Source: CAWALV01 sp963782965 (lineage in GTDB: Bacteria; Actinomycetota; Actinomycetes; Acidothermales; Acidothermaceae). Taken from it: a DNA stretch of 64,000 nt. How positions within the stretch are numbered: position 1 is the stretch's first letter; every line of letters begins with the position of its first letter. The stretch covers positions 1,736,001 through 1,800,000 of the forward strand of contig CAWALV010000006.1 in the NCBI GenBank assembly GCA_963782965.1, read 5' to 3'. Under the pieces are notes generated by a model. It saw only the letters and a program-made list of their open reading frames with translations, did no database searches and was not told the DNA's origin. A program made the position numbers and the translations under genes. This document shows, piece after piece, positions 1-7,973 of this stretch.

Positions 1-242
1 GCGAGCACGGTGCGCACGGTCACCGCGCGGAACCCTTCGGCCGCCAGCGCCTCGCGCACCCCGTCGCGGATCACCTCGGTGGCCGGGCAGCCCGAATACG
101 TCGGGGTGAGGACGACGTGCACGCCGCCGTCGTCGTCGACAGAGACCTCTCGCACGATGCCGAGTTCGCCGATGGTCACGGCCGGCAGCTCCGGGTCGGG
201 CACCGACGCGCACGCCGAGCGCGCCCGCTCCAGCACGCTCAC
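1..242 (-). CDS. paaD: PaaD-like subunit of phenylacetyl-CoA epoxidase (partial)
   Basis: Only the first 80 codons are in the window; the gene runs off the left edge. The start is a GTG whose bases overlap the paaC TGA (GTGA), so the two are translationally coupled. The visible protein opens SVLERARSACASVPDPELP and continues with an LTPTYSGCPATEVIRDGV stretch. This is the DUF59/MIP18-type fold of PaaD, with the conserved PDPE and the YSGCPA cysteine. PaaD proteins are linked to iron-sulfur or iron-centre maturation and are needed for ring-1,2-epoxidase activity without being catalytic. The position directly after paaABC supports the call. The next gene outside the window would be expected to be the reductase paaE; this is inference. 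Confidence 0.88.
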   Translation of the reverse strand, partial: MSVLERARSACASVPDPELPAVTIGELGIVREVSVDDDGGVHVVLTPTYSGCPATEVIRDGVREALAAEGFRAVTVRTVL

Positions 243-1015
243 CACGATGCGCCGGGATGCAAGCGATGCAGGTACTGCATCTCGGCGAGCAGGTAGCCGA
301 AGCACTCCGTGTGGATGCCACGCCGGCCGCCGTGCGACGCCCACACCGGATTGGGGGTGTCGAGTGTCGCGGAGCGCAACACGTCGGCGATGGCGTCGTT
401 CCATCGCTCTTGCAGTGCCGCGGGGTCGACCGCAATTCTTTCGGCGGCAAGGTCACACGCGACGGCGTCCGACTCGAAGAGTTCGGCCGTGAACGGCCAC
501 AGCCGGTCGAGTGCCGCCTGCATGCGCTGGTGACTCTCCGCGGTGCCGTCGCCCAACCGCAGGGTCCACTGCTGCGCGTGATCGCGGTGGTACGCAGCCT
601 CCTTGACACCCTTGGCCGCCACCCCGGCGAGAACGTCGTCGGTCGAGTTGATCAGCTCTTCGTACAGGGCCAGCTGGTACGTGCTGAAGAACAACTGACG
701 GGCGATGGTGTGCGCGAAATCGCCGTTCTCCTGCTCGACGAGATGCAGGTTCAAGAACTCGCGTTCGGTGCGCAGGTAGGCGAGGTCGTCCTCGGTGCGC
801 CCCTTGCCCTCGATGGTGCCGGCGTAGTCGAAGAGGGCACGCGCCTGGCCAAGGAGATCGAGGGCGATGTTGGTCAGTGCGATGTCTTCCTCGATCTCGG
901 GCGCACGCGAAGCCCACTCGGAGAGGCGCTGCGCCAGGATCAGCGCGTCGTCGCCGAGCCGCAGCGTGTATGTGAAGAGCGGGCTCGTCACAGGATTCGA
1001 TCTACCCCCGCTCAC
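239..1015 (-). CDS. paaC: Phenylacetyl-CoA epoxidase structural subunit PaaC
   Basis: This 258-residue protein is the non-catalytic ferritin-like partner that pairs with PaaA in the ring-1,2-epoxidase of aerobic phenylacetate degradation. Helical segments include EEDIALTNIALDLLGQARAL, a VEQENGDFAHTIARQL stretch and EAAYHRDHAQQWTLRLGDGT, all typical of PaaC. The start is GTG overlapping the paaB stop, and the end overlaps the paaD start, so paaB-paaC-paaD are stitched by GTGA junctions. The length matches the family (about 250). An alternative in-frame GTG eight codons later cannot be excluded, but the overlap favours the first one. Confidence 0.95.
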   Translation of the reverse strand: MSGGRSNPVTSPLFTYTLRLGDDALILAQRLSEWASRAPEIEEDIALTNIALDLLGQARALFDYAGTIEGKGRTEDDLAYLRTEREFLNLHLVEQENGDFAHTIARQLFFSTYQLALYEELINSTDDVLAGVAAKGVKEAAYHRDHAQQWTLRLGDGTAESHQRMQAALDRLWPFTAELFESDAVACDLAAERIAVDPAALQERWNDAIADVLRSATLDTPNPVWASHGGRRGIHTECFGYLLAEMQYLHRLHPGASW

Positions 1016-1296
1016 ATCTGTCGCACCTCCTCCGGCAATTCGTAGAAAGTGGGGTGCCGATAGACCTTATCGGCGGCCGGGTCGAAGAATGCGTCCTTTT
1101 CGTCGGGGCTCGACGCCACGATCTCGCTCGAGCGCACGACCCAGATGCTGACTCCCTCACCCCGCCGCGTGTAGACGTCGCGGGCGTGCCGCAATGCGAA
1201 CTCGGCGTCCGGGGCATGCAAGCTGCCCGCGTGCACGTGGGAGAGCCCGCGCCTGCTCCGGACGAACACCTCCCAGAGCGGGGTCAGGTCGGTCAC
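1012..1296 (-). CDS. paaB: Phenylacetyl-CoA epoxidase subunit PaaB
   Basis: A 94-residue protein beginning at GTG (VTDLTPLWEVFVRSRRG), which overlaps the paaA stop by four bases. PaaB is a small bridging subunit of the PaaABC(D)E complex. The WEVFVRSRRGLSHVHAGSLHA segment, the HARDVYTRRGEGVSIWVV segment and the carboxy-terminal YRHPTFYELPEEV match the family well. The size is normal. The longest open frame across this stretch starts far upstream inside paaA in another frame; only the GTG at 1296 gives a PaaB-like protein. It is co-transcribed with paaA, paaC and paaD. Confidence 0.94.
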   Translation of the reverse strand: MTDLTPLWEVFVRSRRGLSHVHAGSLHAPDAEFALRHARDVYTRRGEGVSIWVVRSSEIVASSPDEKDAFFDPAADKVYRHPTFYELPEEVRQM

Positions 1297-2240
1297 GCCG
1301 CCGCCCCCTTCCCCTCGCGCGGGTGCTTGCTCGCGTAAGCCGCCGCGGCTTCGCGCACCCACGCGCCGTCCCGGTGGGCCTGCACGCGCCGGCTGATGCG
1401 TTGCTCGTTGCACGGGCCACCACCCTTGACGACCCGGTGGAACTCGGCCCAATCGATCGGGCCGAACTCGTAGTGGCCGGTCTCGGCGTTCCAGTGCAGT
1501 TCCGGGTCGGGCAGCGACAACCCGAGCACAGCGGCCTGCGGCACGGTCATGTCGACGAACTTCTGCCGTAGTTCGTCGTTGCTGAACCGCTTGATCCCCC
1601 ACGCCATCGACTGCGCGCCGTGAGCCGAGTCGGAGTCGGGCGGCCCGAACATCATCAGCGACGGCCACCACCAACGGTCGACGGCGTCCTGCGCCATCGC
1701 ATGCTGCTCGGGCGTGCCCCTGCTCAGGGTCAGCAGGATCTCGAAGCCCTGCCGCTGGTGAAACGACTCTTCCTTGCAGATACGGATCATTGCCCGCGCG
1801 TAAGGCCCGTACGAGCACCGGCACAGCGGAACCTGGTTCGTGATCGCCGCGCCGTCGACCAGCCAGCCGATCGCCCCGACGTCCGCCCAGCTGAGGGTGG
1901 GGTAGTTGAAGATGCTCGAGTACTTCTGCTGGCGGGTGTGCAGCAGGTCGAGCAGGTGAGCCCGAGCGACGCCGAGGGTCTCCGCAGCGCCGTAGAGGTA
2001 GAGGCCGTGGCCGGCTTCGTCCTGCACCTTGGCCATCAAGATCGTCTTGCGACGAAGCGACGGCGCCCGGGTGATCCAGTTGGCTTCCGGCTGCATCCCG
2101 ATGATCTCGGAGTGCGCGTGCTGGGCGATCTGGCGGACCAGCGTCGCGCGGTACTCCTCGGGCATCCAGTCCCGTGGCTCGACCCGCTCGTCGGCCGCGA
2201 TCAGCGCATCGAAGCGCGCCTGCGGCTCCGCCGGATCCAT
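1293..2240 (-). CDS. paaA: Phenylacetyl-CoA epoxidase catalytic subunit PaaA
   Basis: This 315-residue protein is the di-iron catalytic subunit that epoxidises the ring of phenylacetyl-CoA. Two ExxH iron-binding motifs are visible: E75-x2-H78 in QDEAGH, and E158-x2-H161 in KEESFHQRQGFE. The conserved blocks NWITRAPSLRRK, NYPTLSWAD and GGGPCNEQRI are present. The start is ATG at 2240, with a GGAGG ribosome site five bases upstream (GGAGGCGCAATG). The frame stays open for 45 more codons upstream, but those codons cover the operator and promoter and are not PaaA-like. It is the first gene of paaABCD. A palindrome at 2308-2321 suggests control by a PaaR-type repressor that would respond to phenylacetyl-CoA. 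Confidence 0.97.
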   Translation of the reverse strand: MDPAEPQARFDALIAADERVEPRDWMPEEYRATLVRQIAQHAHSEIIGMQPEANWITRAPSLRRKTILMAKVQDEAGHGLYLYGAAETLGVARAHLLDLLHTRQQKYSSIFNYPTLSWADVGAIGWLVDGAAITNQVPLCRCSYGPYARAMIRICKEESFHQRQGFEILLTLSRGTPEQHAMAQDAVDRWWWPSLMMFGPPDSDSAHGAQSMAWGIKRFSNDELRQKFVDMTVPQAAVLGLSLPDPELHWNAETGHYEFGPIDWAEFHRVVKGGGPCNEQRISRRVQAHRDGAWVREAAAAYASKHPREGKGAAA

Positions 2241-2307
2241 TGCGCCTCCATCGGGTGCTGGTCTGGTGCCGGTCGGGTGCTGAGCAGGCCCCGGCCGGCG
2301 CTGGCCG

Positions 2308-2321
2308 ACCGAATGTTCGGT
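2308..2321. promoter_or_regulatory. PaaR-like operator upstream of paaA
   Basis: The sequence ACCGAATGTTCGGT is a perfect inverted repeat (ACCGAA/TTCGGT around TG). Its ACCG-N6-CGGT frame resembles the operator I recall for the TetR-type repressor PaaR of Corynebacterium (ACCGNNCGNNCGGT). On the minus strand a possible -35 TGGACA (2341-2336) is followed after 17 bases by GAACAT, which lies inside the palindrome. A bound repressor would therefore cover the -10. The operator reading is inference, since no paaR gene is in the window. Confidence 0.68.
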
Positions 2322-2407
2322 TGACGCGAGCGTCCTGTCCAGCGTAGGACCGGCCCGGGCACCGGGCAACACCAACGGCCGGGCAACAACAGCGGTCGTC
2401 GCGCGCC

Positions 2408-2420
2408 TAGCATGCGGCTA
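2408..2420 (+). promoter_or_regulatory. Leaderless-type promoter of dinB2
   Basis: TAGCAT at 2408-2413 fits the actinobacterial -10 consensus TANNNT and lies exactly six bases before the ATG at 2420. Transcription would be expected to start on or next to the A of the ATG, giving an mRNA without a leader. No Shine-Dalgarno sequence is present and no clear -35 is seen. Confidence 0.55.
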
Positions 2421-3823
2421 TGGCGGCAGCCCGCGCGTCGCACCTCGTCGTCCCTCGCGTTCGCGACGCCGCCTCGATCCTGCACGCCGATCTCGACGCC
2501 TTCTTCGCATCCGTCGAGCAGCTCGACAAGCCATCCCTGCGCGGCAAGCCGGTGATAGTGGGCGGGGTCGGTGGTCGCGGGGTGGTGGCGACCGCCAGCT
2601 ACGAGGCTCGGGTGTTCGGCGTCCGGTCGGCGATGTCGACGGCGGAGGCCCGCGCCCGCTGCCCGCAGGGCGCCTTCCTCGCGCCGCGATTCGCGGCCTA
2701 CCGGCAGGCGAGCTCGCAAGTCATGGCACGCCTGCACGAGCTGTCGCCGCTCGTCGAACCGCTCTCGCTCGACGAGGCCTACCTCGACCTCGCCGCCGCG
2801 CCCGACGCCGACCTCTCCCTCGCCGGCGTCCGCGCCGTCGCCCGTGCGTTGAAGGACGCCGTGCACGAGCACACCGCGCTGACGCTGTCGGTCGGTGCGG
2901 GCACGTCCAAGCTTGTCGCCAAGATCGCCTCCGACCTCGACAAGCCCGACGGCCTGCGCGTCGTGGCCCCCGGTGAGGAGGCAGCGGTCTTGCAGCCACT
3001 GCCCATCTCGGCGCTACCGGGCGTCGGGCCGGCAACGGCCACCCGGCTGCGCTCGATCGGGGTGAGCACCGTCGGCGCCCTCGCGGCGCTACCCGAAGCG
3101 GACGTCGTCGGGCTGCTCGGCCGCACGCACGGCCGCGGCCTCTGGCTGATGGCTCAGGGCCTCGACGACCGGGAGCTGCACCCCGAGCGCGAGTCGAAGT
3201 CGGTCAGCGTCGAGGACACCTTCGACCGCGACATCGCCGATGTGGCGCGGCTCGCCGCAATCGTGGAGACGATGGCGCGCCGCGTCGTCCGGCGGCTGCG
3301 CACGGCCGGGTTGTCCGGTCGGACGGTTTCGCTGAAGGTGCGGCTGCACGACTTCACCACGCTGAGCCGATCGACGACGCTGCCCGCGCCGACCGACGAT
3401 CCGCGGCTGGTCGCTCGCCTCGCCCGCCAGCTGCTGACGGAAGTCGACGTCAGCGGTGGCGTCCGGTTGCTCGGCGTCGGGGTGAGCGCGCTCGCCGAGT
3501 GGACCCAGGACGACCTGTTCCAGGGCTCCCGTGCCGCCGGTACCGGCCCACACAAAGCCGACCCCGCCGACCCCGCCGACGCCGACGACGCAGCGGACGA
3601 CGCCGACAGCGGCGACCCGGGTGGGCCCGGTCGGCGGGCGTGGGTGCCCGGGCACGACGTCGTCCATCGGGTCTGGGGCGCGGGGTGGGTGCAGGGGTCT
3701 GGCGCCGGCTGGGTGACCGTACGCTTCGAGACCCGCGACACGCCTCCGGGGAAGGCACGCAGCTTCCGCGTCGACGACCCCGAGCTCGCACCCGCCGAGG
3801 CGCAGACTGCGACACCTCGCTAG
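2420..3823 (+). CDS. dinB2: DNA polymerase IV (Y-family translesion polymerase)
   Basis: The protein has 467 residues. The palm carries HADLDAFFASVE (metal-binding Asp24) and SLDEAYLD (Asp118-Glu119), the catalytic acidic residues of Y-family polymerases. A helix-hairpin-helix thumb (ALPGVGPATATRLRSIGV, about 197-215) and the little-finger region (about 250-350) follow. Actinobacterial DinB2 enzymes copy past damaged bases with low fidelity. After residue about 365 comes an acidic, Ala/Asp/Pro-rich linker, then a 60-residue tail beginning WVPGHDVVHRVWGAGWVQG that is not part of the polymerase core. Related actinobacterial proteins carry a similar tail. No canonical beta-clamp motif is obvious to me. 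The gene appears leaderless. Confidence 0.93.
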   Translation: MAAARASHLVVPRVRDAASILHADLDAFFASVEQLDKPSLRGKPVIVGGVGGRGVVATASYEARVFGVRSAMSTAEARARCPQGAFLAPRFAAYRQASSQVMARLHELSPLVEPLSLDEAYLDLAAAPDADLSLAGVRAVARALKDAVHEHTALTLSVGAGTSKLVAKIASDLDKPDGLRVVAPGEEAAVLQPLPISALPGVGPATATRLRSIGVSTVGALAALPEADVVGLLGRTHGRGLWLMAQGLDDRELHPERESKSVSVEDTFDRDIADVARLAAIVETMARRVVRRLRTAGLSGRTVSLKVRLHDFTTLSRSTTLPAPTDDPRLVARLARQLLTEVDVSGGVRLLGVGVSALAEWTQDDLFQGSRAAGTGPHKADPADPADADDAADDADSGDPGGPGRRAWVPGHDVVHRVWGAGWVQGSGAGWVTVRFETRDTPPGKARSFRVDDPELAPAEAQTATPR

Positions 3824-3833
3824 GGTCGAAGAC

Positions 3834-4556
3834 GTGCACGCAGCCACCGTTGAACTCCCCTCACCCGACGGCGCGGTACCGGCATACGACGCCGGCCCCG
3901 ACACACCGGCCCGGGCCGCGGTCGTCGTCATCCAGGAAGCGTTCGGCGTCAACCATCACATCGAGGACGTCGCCCAGCGGTTCGTCGCGGCGGGTTACCG
4001 CGCGGTCGCGCCGCACCTGTTTCATCGAGACGGCGTCAACGCATTGCCGTACGGCGATTTCGACGTCGTCAAGCCGCACATGGCCAACCTGACCGACAAG
4101 GGCATTCGCATCGACATCGAGGCGACGCTCGAATACCTCGCCGGCGAAGGCTTCGCGCCGGCGTCCACCGGCATCGTCGGGTTCTGCATGGGCGGTTCGG
4201 TGGCGTTCGCGGCGGCGGTCGACCATCCGTTCGGCGCCGCTGTCACGTTTTACGGGAGTGGAGTGCTCAGCGGCCGCTTCGGTTTCCCGCCGCTGGCCGA
4301 GCTCGCACCGGCGCTGCAATCGCCGTGGCTGGGGTTGTTCGGCGACCTCGACCAGAGCATCCCGCCCGAGCATGTCGAGACGCTGCGCAGCGAGGCGGCG
4401 ACGGCAGCAGTTCCGACTGCGGTGGTGCGCTATCCCGACGCGGGCCACGGCTTCCACTGCGACGCCCGCCCGGGCAACTACCACGAGGCGTCGGCGCGCG
4501 ACGCGTGGTCGCGCACGCTCGACTGGTTCGGTCGCTACCTGCAACCACGCGGCTGA
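3834..4556 (+). CDS. Dienelactone hydrolase family protein
   Basis: A 240-residue alpha/beta hydrolase. The nucleophile elbow GFCMGG places Cys118, with Asp171 (FGDLDQS) and His205 (DAGHGF) completing the Cys-Asp-His triad typical of dienelactone hydrolases. Glu36 in QEAFG matches the glutamate that holds the cysteine in its resting state. True DLH hydrolyses dienelactone to maleylacetate in chlorocatechol or hydroxyquinol breakdown, but many family members have other or unknown esters as substrates. No ring-cleavage genes are adjacent, so the substrate is open. The start is GTG, seven bases after a TAGGGT -10-like hexamer (3821-3826), suggesting a leaderless mRNA. The ABC genes follow after nine bases and may be co-transcribed. 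Confidence 0.9.
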   Translation: MHAATVELPSPDGAVPAYDAGPDTPARAAVVVIQEAFGVNHHIEDVAQRFVAAGYRAVAPHLFHRDGVNALPYGDFDVVKPHMANLTDKGIRIDIEATLEYLAGEGFAPASTGIVGFCMGGSVAFAAAVDHPFGAAVTFYGSGVLSGRFGFPPLAELAPALQSPWLGLFGDLDQSIPPEHVETLRSEAATAAVPTAVVRYPDAGHGFHCDARPGNYHEASARDAWSRTLDWFGRYLQPRG

Positions 4557-4565
4557 TCGGCGCCG

Positions 4566-5468
4566 ATGCTCGAGCTGATCGACCTCGCGCGCCGGTTCGG
4601 CGACACCGTGGCCCTCGACGGCCTGAGCTTCACGGTGCCCGCCGGGCAGGTGTTCGGATTCCTCGGCCCGAACGGCTCCGGCAAATCGACCGCGATGCGT
4701 GCAGTCATGCGCCTCGTCGCGCTCGACTCGGGTGAGGTGCGCTGGAACGGCCAACGCTACGGGTTCGAACAATGCCGGCACATCGGTTACATGCCGGAGG
4801 AGCGCGGGCTGTACCCGACGATGAAAGTCGGCGACCAGCTCGTCTACCTCGCCCGGTTGCACGGGATGAGCGCTGCCGCTGCCAGCGACGCCGCGCATCA
4901 CTGGCTGACCCGGCTCGGCGTCGGCGAACGCATCGGCGACAAGGTGGAGGCGCTGTCGCTGGGCAATCAGCAACGCGTGCAGCTGGCCGCGGCGCTCGTG
5001 CACGACCCCGAGCTGCTCGTCCTCGATGAGCCGTTCTCCGGCCTCGATCCGGTCGGCGTCGACGAACTTGCCGCGGTGCTGGCCGAACGCGCCGCAGCAG
5101 GTGTGACGGTGCTCTTCTCCAGCCATCAGCTCGACCTCGTCGAGCACCTGTGCGAGTCGGTCGCCATCGTCAGTCGTGGCCGTTGCGTCGCCGCCGGATC
5201 GGTCCGCGATCTCGTCCGCGGCGGCCGGCCTCGCCTCGTCGTCGCGGTGGACGGCGATGTCGACGGCGGCTGGGCGCGGCACCTGACCGGGGTGGCCGTC
5301 TCGGAAAACGACGCCGGAACCCTGCGCCTGGTGCTGGACGACGAGGTCGACCCGCAATGGGTGCTGGCCGGCGCGATGGCAGCCGGTGCGGTCGAGCATT
5401 TCGCCTTCGAGTCGCGGCGGCTCTCGGAAGTGTTCCGGGAGGCCGTCGTGGAGCAGGCACGCGCGTGA
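4566..5468 (+). CDS. ABC exporter ATP-binding subunit, NatA type
   Basis: A 300-residue ATPase with Walker A GPNGSGKST (34-42), signature LSLGNQQ (130-136) and Walker B LLVLDEP (150-156). YMPEERGLYP after the Q-loop is typical of NatA/CcmA-like exporters of the ABC-2 class. The signature has N instead of the usual G after SLG, as is common in this subgroup. The stop overlaps the GTG of the permease, so the pair is coupled. The substrate is unknown; NatAB of Bacillus exports sodium, but this type also serves drugs and antibiotics. Confidence 0.9.
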   Translation: MLELIDLARRFGDTVALDGLSFTVPAGQVFGFLGPNGSGKSTAMRAVMRLVALDSGEVRWNGQRYGFEQCRHIGYMPEERGLYPTMKVGDQLVYLARLHGMSAAAASDAAHHWLTRLGVGERIGDKVEALSLGNQQRVQLAAALVHDPELLVLDEPFSGLDPVGVDELAAVLAERAAAGVTVLFSSHQLDLVEHLCESVAIVSRGRCVAAGSVRDLVRGGRPRLVVAVDGDVDGGWARHLTGVAVSENDAGTLRLVLDDEVDPQWVLAGAMAAGAVEHFAFESRRLSEVFREAVVEQARA

Positions 5469-6691
5469 TCGACATCCGTAGCGCTCAGCTGGTCGCGCAG
5501 CGGGAGGTGCGCGAGCAGGTGCGCGGTCGTCCGTTGTGGGTCTCGACGGTGATCGCGATGATCGCCGTCGCGTTACTCGTGATCCTGCCGCACGTGCTGG
5601 CGAGCGGGCGTCCGACCTATCACGTGGCGGTCGTCGCCGCCTCGGCGCAGATGCGCGCCGACATCGTGAAAGCAGCGGACGCCGCGGGGGCGACGGTGGT
5701 CGTCGAGCAGGTCCCCGACCGCGCGGCGGCCGAGAACGCGCTGCAACATAAGGGGAGCGGGCACGCCGACATTGCGGTTGTCGCGGCTGGCGCGGGCAGT
5801 GTCCTGGTCGACCGCCAGCTGCCGCCGAACTCCACCGAGCGTAAGGCGCTGGTGGCATATGCGATCGCCCACGCCGTCGGCGTCGACGAGGCCATCCAGG
5901 CGAGCGGCATCCCCGAACAGACTGCGCGTGCGCTCACCAACGCCCAACCTGCGCCGATCCAACACCTGCGGCCGGCTCCGATCGACAGCGCACGGAAGAC
6001 GGTCGCGCTCGCCGGCGCCATCTTGTTCTTCATGCTGGTGCTGCGCTACGGGATCGGTCTGCTGATGGGCGTCGTGCAGGAGAAGTCGACGCGGGTGATC
6101 GAGGTGATCCTGTCAGCGGTGCGGCCGGTGGAGCTGCTGACTGGCAAGATCGCCGGCTCGGCGTTGATGGTGCTGCTCCAGGCGGGGCTGCTCGTCGTCA
6201 CGGCGTTCGTCTCGGCGGTCGCCGTCGGCTCGAACGTGCTTTCGGGCAAGGGCGCGGGTGAGGTGCTGCTTGCCTTCGCGTGGGTGGTCGTCGGCTTCTT
6301 GCTCTACTCGGCGTTGTTCGCCGCGGCCGGCGCGCTCGCCTCGAAGGTCGAGGACGCGCAATCGGTCTCGCTGCCGCTGCAGATTCCGCTGTTCATCGGC
6401 TACTTCGCGTCGTTCAGCGCGCTCGGCTCCGGCTCGGCGAACGGATTCGTCAAGGTCCTCGCGTACGTGCCGTTCACCGCACCGATGGACATGCCCATCC
6501 TGGCAGCGGTCGGCGGAGCCGGACCGTTTCAGGTCGGACTCTCGCTGCTTCTCACCGCCGCCACGATCGTCGTCGCCATGCGAGTGGCCGCCGTCGTGTT
6601 CAGCCGATCGATCCTGCGCACCGGGCAACGGCTGAAGGTGCGTGCCGTGCTGCGTGAGCGCCGGCCGAGCCGCGACGACGCGCTGGTCTGA
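5465..6691 (+). CDS. ABC-2 type permease, NatB-like
   Basis: The start is GTG overlapping the ATPase stop (GTGA), giving 408 residues. There is an amino-terminal membrane helix (VSTVIAMIAVALLVILPHVL), then an extracytoplasmic domain of about 130 residues, and then roughly five to six helices from residue about 180 onward, including FFMLVLRYGIGLLMGVVQEKS. The layout, with a large loop between helix 1 and the rest, is that of NatB / ABC2_membrane_3 permeases. The VQEKSTRVIEVILSAVRP block is a family hallmark. A longer open frame begins upstream inside the ATPase gene but is non-coding shadow. The gene converges with the next one and leaves only 19 bases between stops. Confidence 0.9.
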   Translation: MIDIRSAQLVAQREVREQVRGRPLWVSTVIAMIAVALLVILPHVLASGRPTYHVAVVAASAQMRADIVKAADAAGATVVVEQVPDRAAAENALQHKGSGHADIAVVAAGAGSVLVDRQLPPNSTERKALVAYAIAHAVGVDEAIQASGIPEQTARALTNAQPAPIQHLRPAPIDSARKTVALAGAILFFMLVLRYGIGLLMGVVQEKSTRVIEVILSAVRPVELLTGKIAGSALMVLLQAGLLVVTAFVSAVAVGSNVLSGKGAGEVLLAFAWVVVGFLLYSALFAAAGALASKVEDAQSVSLPLQIPLFIGYFASFSALGSGSANGFVKVLAYVPFTAPMDMPILAAVGGAGPFQVGLSLLLTAATIVVAMRVAAVVFSRSILRTGQRLKVRAVLRERRPSRDDALV

Positions 6692-6710
6692 CCCCCTGCG
6701 GTCGCATCTC

Positions 6711-7313
6711 TTAGGGTTGGCGCCCGGTCAGCGCAAGAAGCCTGTCTTGCAGCGGTGCGTCGGCCGGCACGTCGACAGCCGGGCCGAACACCCCGATCGC
6801 TCGCCACTCTTCGGCGATCGGCGCAAGCTGCTCCCACAAACCTTGCACGAGCCGATCGGGCAGGATCGGTTCGACCCCGATGAGTACCGCGAACTCGTAC
6901 GCACGGAGCGCGCGGAATTGCGTGATCTGCCAGAAGTAGTGCTGGATCGTGAAGTCGCCGAACGACAGGTGGGCGCTCTGCTGCAGCTGCTCCGGCGTCA
7001 CCTGCTGCGCCGCGACTACCGCGGCTTCGACGATGCGCGCGAAGTTGCCTTTCGGGTCGTCGCCGAGCAGGTCTTCGCCCTTCCACTTGTCGGCCCCGAC
7101 CTCGGCCATGGTGTGCCCGGCCAACATGTCCGGCACCCAGATGTCGTCGTAGGCGTGATAGTTGAGCACTGCCCGGAGGTCGAGGCCCTCGCGGCTCACC
7201 CGCCCGATCGGAATCCACTGCGGGATCGGCAGCTGCCACTGGTCCTCCTCCACCTGCTGGACGACGCGGTTGAGCGCCTGGTCGGCCAGCACGAAAACCT
7301 CGGGCTCGAACAT
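6711..7313 (-). CDS. DinB-superfamily protein, TIGR03086-like
   Basis: A 200-residue protein. The segments LNYHAYDDIWVPDMLAGHT, LLGDDPKGNFARIVEAA and HLSFGDFTIQHYFWQITQFRALRAYEFA resemble the TIGR03086 / mycothiol-dependent maleylpyruvate isomerase-like branch of the DinB four-helix fold. Members often bind a metal through three histidines. Only part of that triad is evident here, so metal binding is uncertain. The start is ATG, with a strong GGGGAGGGG ribosome site. The gene is transcribed divergently from the GntR gene. Its function is unknown; thiol transfer is the family precedent. The assignment rests on pattern recall and would need a profile search. Confidence 0.65.
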   Translation of the reverse strand: MFEPEVFVLADQALNRVVQQVEEDQWQLPIPQWIPIGRVSREGLDLRAVLNYHAYDDIWVPDMLAGHTMAEVGADKWKGEDLLGDDPKGNFARIVEAAVVAAQQVTPEQLQQSAHLSFGDFTIQHYFWQITQFRALRAYEFAVLIGVEPILPDRLVQGLWEQLAPIAEEWRAIGVFGPAVDVPADAPLQDRLLALTGRQP

Positions 7314-7491
7314 CGCGCACCCCTCCCCTGACGTGGAAACCGGTCACAAGCGTGCGCCCAGCGTAGACACGGCAACCGACAGTTCCGGTGCTCCCCGCAG
7401 TGGTCGTCGCCGTGGCGTTGATGTTTGCGGATCAGCGGTGCGGGGACGGGCGGCCGGGCGGCGACCTACGTCGAGCGGGCACTCATGGGAG

Positions 7492-7540
7492 TTGACAACG
7501 GCGGGTCGGTGTCTCATCGTTTACCTATGGTGATAGATAA
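7492..7540 (+). promoter_or_regulatory. Promoter and autoregulatory operator of the GntR gene
   Basis: TTGACA (7492-7497), a 17-base spacer and CATCGT (7515-7520) form a plausible promoter, ending six bases before the ATG at 7527 (leaderless). An inverted repeat, TTACCTAT (7521-7528) and ATAGATAA (7533-7540) around GGTG with one mismatch, spans the start codon. It is AT-rich in a GC-rich region. YtrA-type regulators commonly repress their own operons from such palindromes, so this is the likely operator (inference). Confidence 0.6.
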
Positions 7541-7973
7541 GGCATTAAGCAACCCTGCTGAAGTGTCGCCGATCGAGTTTCGGCTCGACCCGGGGTCGGG
7601 GGTGCCGACGTACCTGCAGATCGTTCAGCAGGTGGAGCAGGCACTGCGGCTCGGCTATCTCGTCAAGGGAGATCAGCTGCCGAAGGTGCGGGAGGTGGTC
7701 GCGGCCCTGGCGATCAACCCGAACACGGTGCTCAAGGCCTACCGGGAACTGGAGCACAAGGGCCTGGCCGGTGGGCGCCCGGGTCAGGGCACCTTCATCG
7801 AAGGCACCCTCGACGTGGTGCCGCTACGCGATCAGCAGGCGCTGCGGCGCCGACTGATGCGGTGGCTGGCTGATGCGACGGAGGTCGGTCTCGACGAGGA
7901 CGGGGTCGCTGCGCTGTTCGCGAGTGCACTTCACGAGATGCGTCGACAAGGGCAGGGGGCTATCGCCGAATGA
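7527..7973 (+). CDS. GntR-family transcriptional regulator, YtrA subfamily
   Basis: From ATG 7527 the protein has 148 residues. A winged helix of GntR type is seen in PTYLQIVQQVEQALRLGYLVKGDQLPKVREVV, followed by LAINPNTVLKAYRELEHKGLA (recognition region) and GRPGQGTFI (wing). Only about 60 residues follow, too few for a FadR or UTRA effector domain, which places it in the short YtrA group. Such regulators usually control the ABC transporter genes that follow, as here (ATGA overlap with the ATPase). The open frame extends 34 codons upstream, but those cover the promoter. The start codon lies inside a palindrome, suggesting autoregulation. Confidence 0.9.
   Translation: MVIDKALSNPAEVSPIEFRLDPGSGVPTYLQIVQQVEQALRLGYLVKGDQLPKVREVVAALAINPNTVLKAYRELEHKGLAGGRPGQGTFIEGTLDVVPLRDQQALRRRLMRWLADATEVGLDEDGVAALFASALHEMRRQGQGAIAE

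Noticed and set aside
3861..5858. 665-codon minus-strand open frame
   Set aside because: It is antisense to dienelactone hydrolase and ABC genes with intact catalytic motifs. Composition is Arg/Pro-rich shadow.
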